From Bacillota bacterium (GTDB taxonomy: Bacteria > Bacillota > Clostridia > Christensenellales > CAG-138), in the NCBI GenBank assembly GCA_023396535.1, contig JAEWWD010000129.1, positions 1 through 9,269 on the forward strand: 9,269 nt of DNA, in the 5' to 3' direction. The notes under the pieces are model-generated. The model saw only the letters and a program-made list of their open reading frames with translations. It was not told the DNA's origin and did not search any database. How positions within the stretch are numbered: the stretch's first letter is position 1; each line of letters opens with the position of its first letter. Below, piece after piece: positions 1-7,012 of the stretch. Position numbers and translations under genes: made by a program.

Positions 1-100
1 CAAGCTTACCGGCCGGTTCTCCCGCCCCCCCTTTCCAAGCGGCCGCAACTGTGATATGTTGATTAAGTAACAGTCATATTTTTCTATCAGGAGGCAGTCA

Positions 101-856
101 ATGGGCAGCGCTGAGGAAGCATATATACCCCAATTTCCGCAGGATATCGCTGCTTTAGAGCGCTTTATTGCCTGCTTTCCCTATCCTATACAGGTATTTC
201 TGCCCGACGGGACGCTGGCGATGGTCAACAAGGCGTTCCTGAATAGGTTCGATATTGAAAATCCCTCCGACATAATAGGCCGGTACAATGTCCTTACGGA
301 CCCAACCACCGTGCAGTACGGCGTGGCAGATAGGGTACGCCGCCTGTTTTCAGGCGAAACGCTGTTCGAGCAGGATATCCGCGTGCCGCTGCATTTGCTC
401 AAGCGAAACCTCAAGCTGCCCGCCGGCACCAAGGATATGCGCTTTGAGGATATCACGTCCTTCCCCGTTACCGATGATGACGGGCGCATGCTGTTTGTAG
501 TCAACGTATATATCGGCCAGCACAAATACCACGAGCGCGAGGAAATAGCGGAGGCCATCGAACAAATTAAGGCGCATTGGAAGGACGGCTTCTCCATAGA
601 AGCCATCGCCCAATCCGTAAACCTCAGCCCGTCGTACTTCTGCAGGCTGTTCAAAAACCATACCGGCGTCACGCCGCACGAATATTACACCAAATGCAAG
701 ATCGACCGCCTCAAAGAGGCGCTGCTGGACGCGAACCTCACCGTGGAGCAGGCGTTCACCGCCTGCGGCGTCGCCTACCACGGTTACTACGCCCGCCTGT
801 TCCGGCAGAAAACGGGCTATTCCCCCTCCCAGTACCGCAAGCTCGCGCGCACATAA
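101..856 (+). CDS. PAS-domain AraC-family transcriptional regulator
   Basis: A 251-residue DNA-binding regulator. Residues about 22-140 look like a PAS-type sensor fold: a short hydrophobic strand, then PDG (35-37), then VNKAFLNRF. Residues about 153-250 form a two-helix-turn-helix AraC domain. Its second half carries the family signature: ACGVAYHGYYARLFR followed by KTGYSPSQYRK at the C terminus. The ATG is set by AGGAGG at 89-94 with a 6-nt spacer. PAS domains usually bind small ligands or cofactors, but no ligand can be named here. The gene is a single unit closed by a terminator at 885-915. The next gene is about 210 bp away and there is no partner on its 5' side in the window, so its target is unknown. 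Family assignment is firm; the PAS call is moderate. Confidence 0.9.
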   Translation: MGSAEEAYIPQFPQDIAALERFIACFPYPIQVFLPDGTLAMVNKAFLNRFDIENPSDIIGRYNVLTDPTTVQYGVADRVRRLFSGETLFEQDIRVPLHLLKRNLKLPAGTKDMRFEDITSFPVTDDDGRMLFVVNVYIGQHKYHEREEIAEAIEQIKAHWKDGFSIEAIAQSVNLSPSYFCRLFKNHTGVTPHEYYTKCKIDRLKEALLDANLTVEQAFTACGVAYHGYYARLFRQKTGYSPSQYRKLART

Positions 857-884
857 CGCGCGAAGTATTCTTGGCATTTCCAGT

Positions 885-915
885 CCGCCGGCACAGGTTG
901 CCGGCGGCTTTTTTT
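885..915 (+). terminator. Rho-independent terminator of the AraC-type gene
   Basis: A perfect 8-bp stem, CCGCCGGC (885-892) with GCCGGCGG (900-907), has a 7-nt loop. It is followed by C and seven T residues (909-915). It lies 28 bp after the regulator's stop codon and isolates it from the lipoprotein gene downstream. Confidence 0.88.
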
Positions 916-981
916 GCCCCGGAAAAGTGCAATTTATAGCCTAAACAGGGCATGAATGCAGACTGTTTTCCTCTGTTTCCG

Positions 982-1012
982 ACAGGTATACTACAGGTAT
1001 TCTTTAAGAATA
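982..1012 (+). promoter_or_regulatory. Operator-like repeats in the lipoprotein 5' region
   Basis: Two direct copies of ACAGGTAT (982-989 and 993-1000) are spaced 11 bp apart, about one helical turn. The second runs into a perfect inverted repeat, TATTCTT-T-AAGAATA (998-1012). TATACT at 987-992 could serve as a -10 box, but I see no convincing -35 at 16-18 bp. The block ends 53 bp before the lipoprotein start. The symmetry suggests a dimeric protein site; that it is an operator is inference. Confidence 0.35.
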
Positions 1013-1065
1013 AAAATTTTACACGTTCAGCCGTCATAAGGTTAAATCTGGAAGGAGGCAATCCA

Positions 1066-2571
1066 ATGGTACAGAAGCCCCGTTTTCGTATGTATGCAGC
1101 GATTGCGCTTGTGCTCGTTCTCGCGTTGACATTGCCGGGCTGCATAAAAATCGTGAAGGAAGCGTCCGAAGCTACCGCGGCCCCCGCCGCCACGTCCACA
1201 CCCGCGCCCGCCGATTCGCCGGCCCCCACGCCTACCGCCGAGCCGGAATATACCCTGGCGTTTACCACCCCGGGCAACGCCGCCGTGCAGCAATATATGC
1301 AGCTCGCGCTGTGCGCGCAGTATGAAGACGCCATCGCGCTGTTCGGTCAGCCCAAAGCCATCTATGGCGCAAACAGCTACGCCTACCGCGCGATCGCCGG
1401 CGCGAACGATACCGAGGCCGCCGCCGTATACCGCTTTATGAAGGACGACATAGGCTTTGAGTGCATCGTAAGCACGCTGGACGGCCGCATACTCAAAAAG
1501 CAGGTGTCCACCCCTGCCGCATTCCCCAGGCTGCTGGACGACGCGCGGGCAAAGCTGCAGCAATTCCCCGATTGGAACGCCATAAGCTATCAGGAGCTGC
1601 TGACGGCGATGGGCGTGAATCCGTACCTCTGGATGTCGTTCGTAGCGCCCAACGCCCCGTCCGATGAAGACCGCTACGAGGTCTGCCTGTGGCCGGACGA
1701 CGCGGGGCAGTTGGTAGCCGTCGTACAGAACAACGATCTTCTCCGCCTCGAATACCAGCCCACCGACGAAGTATTGACGGCCGCGGCAGTCGACGGCGTT
1801 GCGCCGCGCGCGCCGCGCTGGCTTGAGCTGAAGCCGGATAACGATAACAGCGCACTCTCCAAATACACGGCGTTCAAGACGTTCGCCGGGCTGAAGCTTG
1901 GCCAAAGTGAGCAGGACGTGCAGGATAAAATGGGCGCGCCCACCTCACAAAACAACGGAACGCTGACTTACGCGTACGCCGACGCCGCTTTTGCCACAGG
2001 CCAGGTGGAGTTTACGTTCTCGTTCGCGGACGGAAAGCTTACCGCCAAACACGTGACGGCCCTGCCGCTGGGCGACGCCGAAGTCCGCGGGCGCTACGCG
2101 CCGCAAATGCTGCCCGGCATGTCCATGGACGGCATAGAGCACTTCATGGGCAGTGGACTTGTGACCAACCAAAGCCTCACACCCGCGGGCGAAACCGTCA
2201 GCGATTACACCTATACCGGCGCGTACGCCAGCGTTTCGGCGCTGTTCATAAAGGGGACCGACGCGTGCGCGGGAGACGAAATGGCCATCAACGACGCGAA
2301 CGAGGAGCAGGATACCCTCTATGAGGAGTACGTGCTGCCAGTCACCCCCGGCAAGCCCGCGAAGACCCGTACGCCCGGCACAAGCACGCCCAAACCCACG
2401 GCCACGCCTGAGTCTGCTACGCCCGAGCCCACTCGGCCGCCGACGATCACATTGGTCCCGCGCGTAACGCCCACGCCCGCGCCTACGCCCCGTATCACGA
2501 TCATCATACCGAGAAGAACGTTTACACTGATTACGCCCACGCCTTCGCCCACGCCCATCATTATCCGCTAA
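1066..2571 (+). CDS. Large lipoprotein with Pro/Thr-rich linkers, function unknown
   Basis: A 501-residue predicted lipoprotein. The start at 1066 is chosen over the upstream in-frame ATG at 952 because GGAGG lies at 1054-1058 and the protein then begins with a proper signal peptide: basic MVQKPRFR, a hydrophobic core, and the lipobox LPGC with lipidated Cys26. Residues 27-65 are an Ala/Pro/Thr linker and 426-501 a Pro/Thr-rich tail with TPTP runs, suited to crossing the cell wall. In between, about four degenerate units (near 80-145, 173-235, 274-345, 348-420) share a pattern of short helix, G(x)P or MG turn, and strands. The unit at 274 (LKLGQSEQDVQDKMGAPTS) resembles the SmpA/BamE-like fold found in many lipoproteins. 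That resemblance is by eye only. The gene stands alone, and no biochemical role can be given. Confidence 0.85.
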   Translation: MVQKPRFRMYAAIALVLVLALTLPGCIKIVKEASEATAAPAATSTPAPADSPAPTPTAEPEYTLAFTTPGNAAVQQYMQLALCAQYEDAIALFGQPKAIYGANSYAYRAIAGANDTEAAAVYRFMKDDIGFECIVSTLDGRILKKQVSTPAAFPRLLDDARAKLQQFPDWNAISYQELLTAMGVNPYLWMSFVAPNAPSDEDRYEVCLWPDDAGQLVAVVQNNDLLRLEYQPTDEVLTAAAVDGVAPRAPRWLELKPDNDNSALSKYTAFKTFAGLKLGQSEQDVQDKMGAPTSQNNGTLTYAYADAAFATGQVEFTFSFADGKLTAKHVTALPLGDAEVRGRYAPQMLPGMSMDGIEHFMGSGLVTNQSLTPAGETVSDYTYTGAYASVSALFIKGTDACAGDEMAINDANEEQDTLYEEYVLPVTPGKPAKTRTPGTSTPKPTATPESATPEPTRPPTITLVPRVTPTPAPTPRITIIIPRRTFTLITPTPSPTPIIIR

Positions 2572-2652
2572 CAGCGGTCTACAACGTGCCATACGGCACT
2601 TTGTAAAAGTTTTTCCAGCCAGACATTTTTAAGTGAAGGTTCCCAAGAAAAC

Positions 2653-2692
2653 AAAACCGGCGGCGAAGTCCATGGACTTCGCCGCCGGTTTT
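2653..2692 (-). terminator. Perfect palindromic terminator shared by ffs and the lipoprotein gene
   Basis: A 40-bp perfect palindrome (20 + 20, centre between 2672 and 2673) has AAAA on the left and TTTT on the right, so it can act in both directions. On the minus strand the stem is followed by TTTTGTTTTC, a good U-tract, which makes it the likely terminator of the SRP RNA gene. On the plus strand only four T residues follow. A weaker hairpin at 2581-2604, with TTTTT at 2610-2614, lies directly after the lipoprotein stop codon and may help there. Confidence 0.85.
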
Positions 2693-2720
2693 CATGCGCT
2701 ATGCGCAGACTATGCAATTT

Positions 2721-2989
2721 GCCGCGCACCCATCCTTTGATCAGGCGCATCCGGGCGGCACCCCGGCAGGTAGCTACATCCAGGCATACCCGCGGCACAC
2801 CGGCTATTCCGCTTAATGCTGCTTCCGTCAGGATCTGACATGGTTCACAGACGCCGATTGCACGGGGCCCGGCTCTCAACACCCCTTACCGGCGCCAGTA
2901 CCCCACATGCGCTGACCGGGGGACGGGATTCGACCCTGCTATAGCGGATTGCAGATACAGGGCACCGCTAACTCCCCGCCTAGCGCGGC
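2721..2989 (-). ncRNA. ffs: Signal recognition particle RNA, large (Alu-containing) type
   Basis: The RNA scaffold of the signal recognition particle, which binds Ffh and targets nascent membrane and secreted proteins. On the minus strand the conserved S-domain hairpin reads GTCAGATCC-TGAC-GGAAGCAGC followed by ATTAAGCGG, the hallmark of SRP helix 8. The 5' part (GGCGGGGAGTTAGCGGTGCC, then GCAGGGTCGAATCCC) matches the Alu-like domain of Bacillus and clostridial scRNA. The ends GCCGCGC (2983-2989) and GCGCGGC (2721-2727) are complementary and close the molecule, giving about 269 nt, close to the roughly 270 nt of the Bacillus subtilis RNA. The exact ends are inferred from this pairing, the promoter and the terminator. 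The helix-8 loop is UGAC rather than the common GGAA. Confidence 0.93.
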
Positions 2990-2997
2990 ATACAGGT

Positions 2998-3026
2998 ATT
3001 GTACAATGGATGCGCGCGCGGCGCAA
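2998..3026 (-). promoter_or_regulatory. Sigma-A type promoter of the SRP RNA gene
   Basis: Read on the minus strand: -35 TTGCGC (3021-3026), a 17-bp spacer, and -10 TACAAT (2998-3003). The inferred RNA 5' end at 2989-2991 lies 6-8 bp downstream of the -10 box. Spacing is ideal and the -10 differs from consensus at one base, as expected for a highly expressed stable RNA. Confidence 0.82.
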
Positions 3027-3040
3027 TGAGAAGTTACTGC

Positions 3041-3110
3041 CACTGATAAAGTCCTTCGGACTTTATCAGTGGGCAGGCCATCGGCAAAGTCCTTCGGATT
3101 TTGCCGATGG
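3041..3110 (+). repeat. Pair of related hairpins with CTTCG loops
   Basis: Two consecutive stem-loops share the sequence AAAGTCCTTCGGA at the tip. The first has a perfect 13-bp stem (3041-3053 with 3059-3071). The second has a roughly 14-bp stem (3078-3091 with 3097-3110) containing one G-T wobble. Neither is followed by a proper T-run, so they are not obvious terminators. They lie upstream of the ffs promoter and far upstream of spoIIE. Function unknown; they may be a decayed duplication of one hairpin or a small dispersed palindromic repeat. Confidence 0.6.
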
Positions 3111-3117
3111 GTCTTTC

Positions 3118-3176
3118 CACGCATTTTTGCTGTTCGGCCCTTTCATTCTGAAAGAGGCTGTCACAGCAAAAGCGTG
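3118..3176 (+). other. Long imperfect hairpin in the ffs-spoIIE intergenic region
   Basis: CACGCATTTTTGCTGT (3118-3133) pairs with ACAGCAAAAGCGTG (3163-3176) with two single-base bulges. Inside, GCC-CTTTCA (3138-3145) pairs with TGAAAG-A-GGC (3149-3158) around a 3-nt loop. It sits between the paired hairpins at 3041-3110 and structured repeat copy A. No T-run follows and there is no coding potential. Whether it belongs to the same element as the neighbouring structures is unknown. Confidence 0.5.
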
Positions 3177-3182
3177 CAAGGT

Positions 3183-3294
3183 GTCATTTTTCACCGCGCA
3201 TGCACCCGAATGGTACATTCGGGTATTCTACAAGGAATGATGTGCGGCAATAAGCCGCACGATTAATCGCCTGAAAAATGACGGATTAAAATCC
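3183..3294 (+). repeat. Structured intergenic repeat, copy A (candidate structured RNA)
   Basis: A multibranch structure can be drawn. The closing stem is GTCATTTTTCA (3183-3193) with TGAAAAATGAC (3272-3282). Inside are three hairpins: ACCCGAATG/CATTCGGGT (3204-3224, loop GTA), ATTCT/GGAAT (3225-3238, loop ACAA) and GTGCGGC/GCCGCAC (3242-3260, loop AATAA). A small GGATT/AATCC palindrome follows (3283-3294). Positions 3199-3296 recur inverted at 9175-9269 with 11 mismatches and one 3-base indel, by my manual alignment. Mismatches inside the first two hairpins keep pairing in this orientation through G-U pairs. No T-run terminator or clear promoter was found, so transcription is unproven. It may instead be a mobile palindromic repeat. 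Confidence 0.65.
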
Positions 3295-3487
3295 TCCTGC
3301 ATCATGGCTCCAGCAATCTCTCCCTGTGAACGGGCCTGAAAAATTATTTACGACGCAGGTCACAGCATTCCGCAAATCGCGCGGGGCTCATTGTGACGGG
3401 ACATGCCGCGCCGTGCCGTATCGTCCCGAATAAAGCGTAATTGCCGTTGCATTTCGTCGCATGATTGGCGGCGGCTTTTTGCATTTG

Positions 3488-3521
3488 TGCGACATTCTTC
3501 ACAGCCGGGCCGGGGTATGCT
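3488..3521 (+). promoter_or_regulatory. Candidate Spo0A box and -10 element of spoIIE
   Basis: TGCGACA (3488-3494) is, on the minus strand, TGTCGCA, one base from the Spo0A-box core TGTCGAA. It lies 21 bp before TATGCT (3516-3521), a 4-of-6 match to a sigma-A -10 box. B. subtilis spoIIE is known to use a Spo0A-activated sigma-A promoter with unusually wide -35/-10 spacing and 0A boxes in the -35 region, and this arrangement fits. The rest of 3297-3487 shows nothing I can assign: no tRNA, and no coding potential beyond short spurious frames. Confidence 0.3.
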
Positions 3522-3554
3522 CATAGAACACTGCTCAAGGCTGGAGGTGTCCCC

Positions 3555-5843
3555 ATGGAAAGCCCGCGCCTGTCGTCGTTTCCACATTTATTAGAAATCA
3601 TATTGCCGTACGTACGCAAAAAGTCCTTTCTCATCCAAATTGGTTCTTTTGCACTGGCGCTTCTGCTTGGCCGTGTGGAACTGCTGTATACGCTGCTGCC
3701 CTTCGGCGTGGCGTTCCTCGCGGCCATGGACATCGCGGACCAGAACATCTACTATCCGTTTGCCGGCGCGGTAATCGGCTCGATTATCGCGGGGGAGGCG
3801 GGGTACGCCGCCCTTACGGGCTCCGGGCTGTACATGGCGGCGGTGCTTGTGTACAAGCTCTTAGCAAAACGCGTCAAACGCGCAGACAAGCTCTTCATAC
3901 TCGGTTTTACGCAGCTTGCGGTACTGCCGCTGTTCTACCTCGGCTCCTTCACCGATGCGCTGCACGGCCTCGCGGGGCTGGCGCTGATACTGCTGTTCGC
4001 GACGGCGTTCCAGAACGGTCTGAGGGCCCTCAAATCCCTGCACGCGCGCAGCAAGCTGCACGAGGAGGAGCAGATCGCGCTTTGCCTGCTTCTTGGGGCG
4101 GCGGCGCTCGCGATATCCGACGTTTCGATGAACTCCTTTTCCCTCGGCGTGGTGCTGGTGGCATGGGCATCCATGTTCGTCGCGTACGCGAAGGGCCTGC
4201 CCGCCGTGGCCGGCGCGGTGGTGCTGGGCGGCATGCTGGTACTGGGGGGCAGGGCGCAGCCGCTGCTGCTCGCCAACCTGGCCGTATGCACGCTGGCCGG
4301 CGTGGTCTGCAGGCGTTTGGGGCTGTGGGGCGTGATGTTCGGCTTTTGCACGGCCTGCGCCGTTACGGAGGGCTACATCGGCGTAGGAGGCCTGCAGGTG
4401 AGTATGGCAAACGCCATCCCGGCGGCCGCCGCGCTCGCGCTGATACCGCGCAGGGGGCTCCTGTGGCTGCGCTCCACGGTGGACGCGGGCGCGCGGGAGG
4501 AACGCACGGCGCGCGCGTCGCTCAGTTGGATACAGGCCCGCGCCGCCGCGGATATGACAGATACCGCGCGCACGGTGGAGCAGGTGGCGTCCCTGTTCCC
4601 CGAACAGGCGGAATGGGCGTACGACGCCGCGCACGAACGCGCGGATATGGCGGCCGCCGCGCAGAACGTTTGCGCGGACTGCACGCACCGCGGCGCCTGC
4701 TGGCGGGACCCGGAAGCCATGACCGACGCAGTGGCCGCCATGCTGCCCGCGCACAGCAACGGCATGAGGCCACGCCCGCAAAAACCCATCCCCGGCGACT
4801 GTATGCGCACCGCGTCCGTAGCGGCCGCCGCCGCGCAGGCGCTCGACGCGTACCGCCGCCGCTGCACGGACGCGTATCGCGCCGCGTCGCAGCAGGCGTT
4901 TGCGCACAGACAGCTCGCGGGCGTATCCCGCACGATACTGTCGCTTTCCGAAAGCGTCCGCGACAGGGAATGGCCCATCGAAGGAGCGGCGCAGATGCTG
5001 TGCAGGCGGCTGGAGCGGGAGGGCTACCGCGTGCGAGGCGCGCTGGTGCACAAGCGCAAAGGCTGCATGCAGGCGCAGCTCAAAATGGCGGATCCAGTCC
5101 ACAACGCCGCCGCGCTGGAGGACGCCGTTTCCCGCGCCGTCGAATGCCCCATGCGCATGCTGACGCGCCGGGATGGCGGGCACGGCAAAATACTGGAATT
5201 CGAACAGGCGCGGCGCATGAAAGCGACCCTGGGCGCGGCGACGCTGCCCATGCGGGGCAGCATCGCGAGCGGAGACAGCACGGCGTATACCAGCCTGGCC
5301 GACGGACGCGCTTTGTTCGCGCTGTCCGACGGCATGGGCAGCGGCGCGGCCGCGCGCTCGCAAAGCACCGCCACGCTGGACATGCTTTGCCGGCTGTATG
5401 AAACGGGGTTTGACCGCGACACGGCGCTCGAATGCGTCAATCGCCTGCTCATGCAGCACGGCGGGCAGGATATGTACGCCACCGTGGACGCGCTGCACGT
5501 GAACCTCGCCAACGGCGCCGCAGAATTCATCAAATTCGGCGCGCCGCCCAGCTTTGTGCTGCGCGAGGGCCAGGTGCATACCGTATACGCGGAGGCGCTG
5601 CCCGCCGGCATATTGGACGAAGCCGCTCCCGCCATACACGCAGCCACGCTGCGCCGCAACGACTCCGTCGTACTGCTCACCGACGGCGCTCTCGACGCGC
5701 TGGGCGAGGATACGGCGCAGGAGATACTCTCCTGCGTGGGCGGCGCGAACACATGTGAGGAAGCGGCCCGTTCGCTGCTCGCTGCGGCGAAAGAGCGCGG
5801 GCACTCGGACGACATGAGCGTACTGGTCGTGCGCATGGAATAA
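3555..5843 (+). CDS. spoIIE: Stage II sporulation protein E, membrane PP2C phosphatase
   Basis: A 762-residue SpoIIE (B. subtilis: 827). It dephosphorylates the anti-anti-sigma factor SpoIIAA to release sigma-F in the forespore, and acts at the polar septum with FtsZ. The start at 3555 follows GGAGGT (3543-3548); an in-frame upstream ATG (3465) lacks such a site. Residues about 15-290 are a chain of hydrophobic helices, matching the family's multi-span membrane domain. A Cys motif typical of the family's middle region follows (C373-x2-C376-x5-C382-W). The C-terminal PP2C domain (about 555-762) keeps the metal-binding acidic motifs: SGD near 574, SDGMGSG with Asp592, LTDG with Asp710, and HSDDMSVLVV at 750-759. 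All expected parts are present, so it should be active. The tilS-hpt-ftsH genes that often follow spoIIE are not here. Confidence 0.96.
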   Translation: MESPRLSSFPHLLEIILPYVRKKSFLIQIGSFALALLLGRVELLYTLLPFGVAFLAAMDIADQNIYYPFAGAVIGSIIAGEAGYAALTGSGLYMAAVLVYKLLAKRVKRADKLFILGFTQLAVLPLFYLGSFTDALHGLAGLALILLFATAFQNGLRALKSLHARSKLHEEEQIALCLLLGAAALAISDVSMNSFSLGVVLVAWASMFVAYAKGLPAVAGAVVLGGMLVLGGRAQPLLLANLAVCTLAGVVCRRLGLWGVMFGFCTACAVTEGYIGVGGLQVSMANAIPAAAALALIPRRGLLWLRSTVDAGAREERTARASLSWIQARAAADMTDTARTVEQVASLFPEQAEWAYDAAHERADMAAAAQNVCADCTHRGACWRDPEAMTDAVAAMLPAHSNGMRPRPQKPIPGDCMRTASVAAAAAQALDAYRRRCTDAYRAASQQAFAHRQLAGVSRTILSLSESVRDREWPIEGAAQMLCRRLEREGYRVRGALVHKRKGCMQAQLKMADPVHNAAALEDAVSRAVECPMRMLTRRDGGHGKILEFEQARRMKATLGAATLPMRGSIASGDSTAYTSLADGRALFALSDGMGSGAAARSQSTATLDMLCRLYETGFDRDTALECVNRLLMQHGGQDMYATVDALHVNLANGAAEFIKFGAPPSFVLREGQVHTVYAEALPAGILDEAAPAIHAATLRRNDSVVLLTDGALDALGEDTAQEILSCVGGANTCEEAARSLLAAAKERGHSDDMSVLVVRME

Positions 5844-5960
5844 GGGTTTGAAAAAATTCGCGCCGCCGGTATGCCTGATATTCTGTGTACCGACGACTAT
5901 GTGCGGAATGAGCTTTGTGCCCGCCACCGTACCCCCATCGGGAGGCGGTACAAATACTGT

Positions 5961-5995
5961 ATGCCGAGGGCGCAGCCTTCGGCATGCTTATTTGC
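5961..5995 (+). terminator. Probable terminator after spoIIE
   Basis: ATGCCGAGGGC (5961-5971) pairs with GCCTTCGGCAT (5975-5985) around a GCA loop, 11 bp with one G-T wobble. The T-run after it is weak (GCTTATTTG), so efficiency is doubtful. It lies about 120 bp after the spoIIE stop codon. The stretch between holds no believable gene. Confidence 0.5.
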
Positions 5996-6013
5996 GGCGC
6001 TGGGTGCGCAAGC

Positions 6014-6061
6014 CTAAAAAATATCTTAAAAATTTAGCCGAAGGCTGCAACCTTCGGCTAA
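6014..6061 (-). terminator. Rho-independent terminator of the sdaAB-sdaAA operon
   Basis: On the minus strand a perfect 11-bp stem, TTAGCCGAAGG with CCTTCGGCTAA (6034-6061), has a 6-nt loop. It is followed by ATTTTTAAG and then a TTTTTT stretch down to 6014. It begins 28 bp after the sdaAA stop codon. It faces the spoIIE terminator, so transcription from both sides converges here. Confidence 0.82.
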
Positions 6062-6089
6062 GTCCATTCATCTTATTCAAGATACGGCT

Positions 6090-6992
6090 TTAAGACATGG
6101 TTTGTTTTGCCTCCGCCTGCTTTTCGCGCATGCGCTGCGCGATGGCGCGGCCGGTCGGCGTGGCGGCAAGCCCGCCCAGCGCCGTTTCCCTCAGCTCCGG
6201 ACGCATAACCGCCCCAACCGAACGCATGGCGCCCACCACCTCGTCGAAGGGGATATGGGATCGCACGCCAGAAAGCGCCATATCCGCGGAAAGCAGCGCG
6301 TTGACGGCGCCTATGGCGTTGCGCTTGATGCAAGGGCACTCCACCAGCCCCGCCACGGGATCGCACACCAACCCCAACACATTTTTCAGCGCTATGGCCG
6401 CGGCCGTCAGGGCGGCCTCCGGCGTACCCCCCATGAGCTCCACCAGCGCCGCGGCCGCCATAGCCGCCGCGCTTCCTGTTTCGGCCTGGCAGCCTCCGTC
6501 CGCGCCCGCTATGGTCGCGTGCGACGCGATGAGCATGCCCACCGCCCCTGCGGTGAAAAGCGCGTCTACGAGCGCTTCCTCCGCCCAGCCGCGCCGCTCG
6601 GAAAGGCTGACGAGCACGCCGGGCAATACGCCGGAAGCGCCCGCCGTAGGCGCCGCCACGATGCGGCCCATGGAAGCGTTGACTTCCACCACCGCCATAG
6701 CCGCCGCAGCCGCGTGGCAGGCGTCCGCGCCCAGCAAGGGAGATCCCCCCGCATATTCCTTCATAAGCGCGGCGTCCCCGCCGGACAGGCCGCTGAGGGA
6801 ATGCACGTCCCCCACCAGCCCGCGGGTGACCGCCTCCCGCATGACGCCCAGATTCTTTCTCATTTCCGCGCGCATATCGGCGCGGGGAACCTCGCTGACC
6901 AGTTCTTCACGAAGCTGCATGGCTTCGGCGATGGAAATGCCGCACTGCCTGCAGGCCGAGAGCAGCTCTTCCCCGCTTCGAAAATCCAACAT
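6090..6992 (-). CDS. sdaAA: L-serine dehydratase, iron-sulfur-dependent, alpha subunit
   Basis: A 300-residue catalytic subunit that, with SdaAB, deaminates L-serine to pyruvate and ammonia in the cytoplasm. It uses a [4Fe-4S] cluster rather than PLP. Family motifs seen: APTAGASGVLPG (114-125), GGCQAETGSAAAMA (166-179), CDPVAGLVE (210-218) and PCIKRNAIGA (220-229). The three expected cluster ligands are Cys168, Cys210 and Cys221. Their spacing (42 and 11) equals that of the cluster cysteines in the Legionella serine dehydratase. Cys219 is an extra, non-canonical cysteine beside Cys221. The start at 6992 is chosen because AGGAGG (7002-7007 on this strand) precedes it; an ATG 27 bp upstream lies before that site. 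It is co-oriented with sdaAB and ends at the terminator at 6014-6061. Confidence 0.95.
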   Translation of the reverse strand: MLDFRSGEELLSACRQCGISIAEAMQLREELVSEVPRADMRAEMRKNLGVMREAVTRGLVGDVHSLSGLSGGDAALMKEYAGGSPLLGADACHAAAAAMAVVEVNASMGRIVAAPTAGASGVLPGVLVSLSERRGWAEEALVDALFTAGAVGMLIASHATIAGADGGCQAETGSAAAMAAAALVELMGGTPEAALTAAAIALKNVLGLVCDPVAGLVECPCIKRNAIGAVNALLSADMALSGVRSHIPFDEVVGAMRSVGAVMRPELRETALGGLAATPTGRAIAQRMREKQAEAKQTMS

Positions 6993-7012
6993 TCCGTTTC
7001 CCCTCCTTTTTA

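Noticed and set aside
2568..2882. A 104-codon minus-strand frame after the large lipoprotein gene
   Set aside because: It runs through the SRP RNA and its terminator; the conserved RNA explains the sequence.
3010..3266. Short frames of 65-76 codons in the hairpin-rich stretch
   Set aside because: They translate palindromic and repeat sequence and have no ribosome site; the non-coding structure is the better explanation.
4082..5401. A 439-codon plus-strand frame inside spoIIE
   Set aside because: Arg/Gly-rich out-of-frame shadow with no ribosome site and no recognisable domain.
3861..5927. A 688-codon open frame antisense to spoIIE
   Set aside because: It is Arg/His/Gly-rich with no family motif and lies opposite a fully conserved spoIIE. 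Long antisense frames are expected from G+C-rich third positions.
5848..6093. An 81-codon frame directly after spoIIE
   Set aside because: It starts with TTG without a convincing ribosome site, reads through both terminator hairpins and has no family resemblance.
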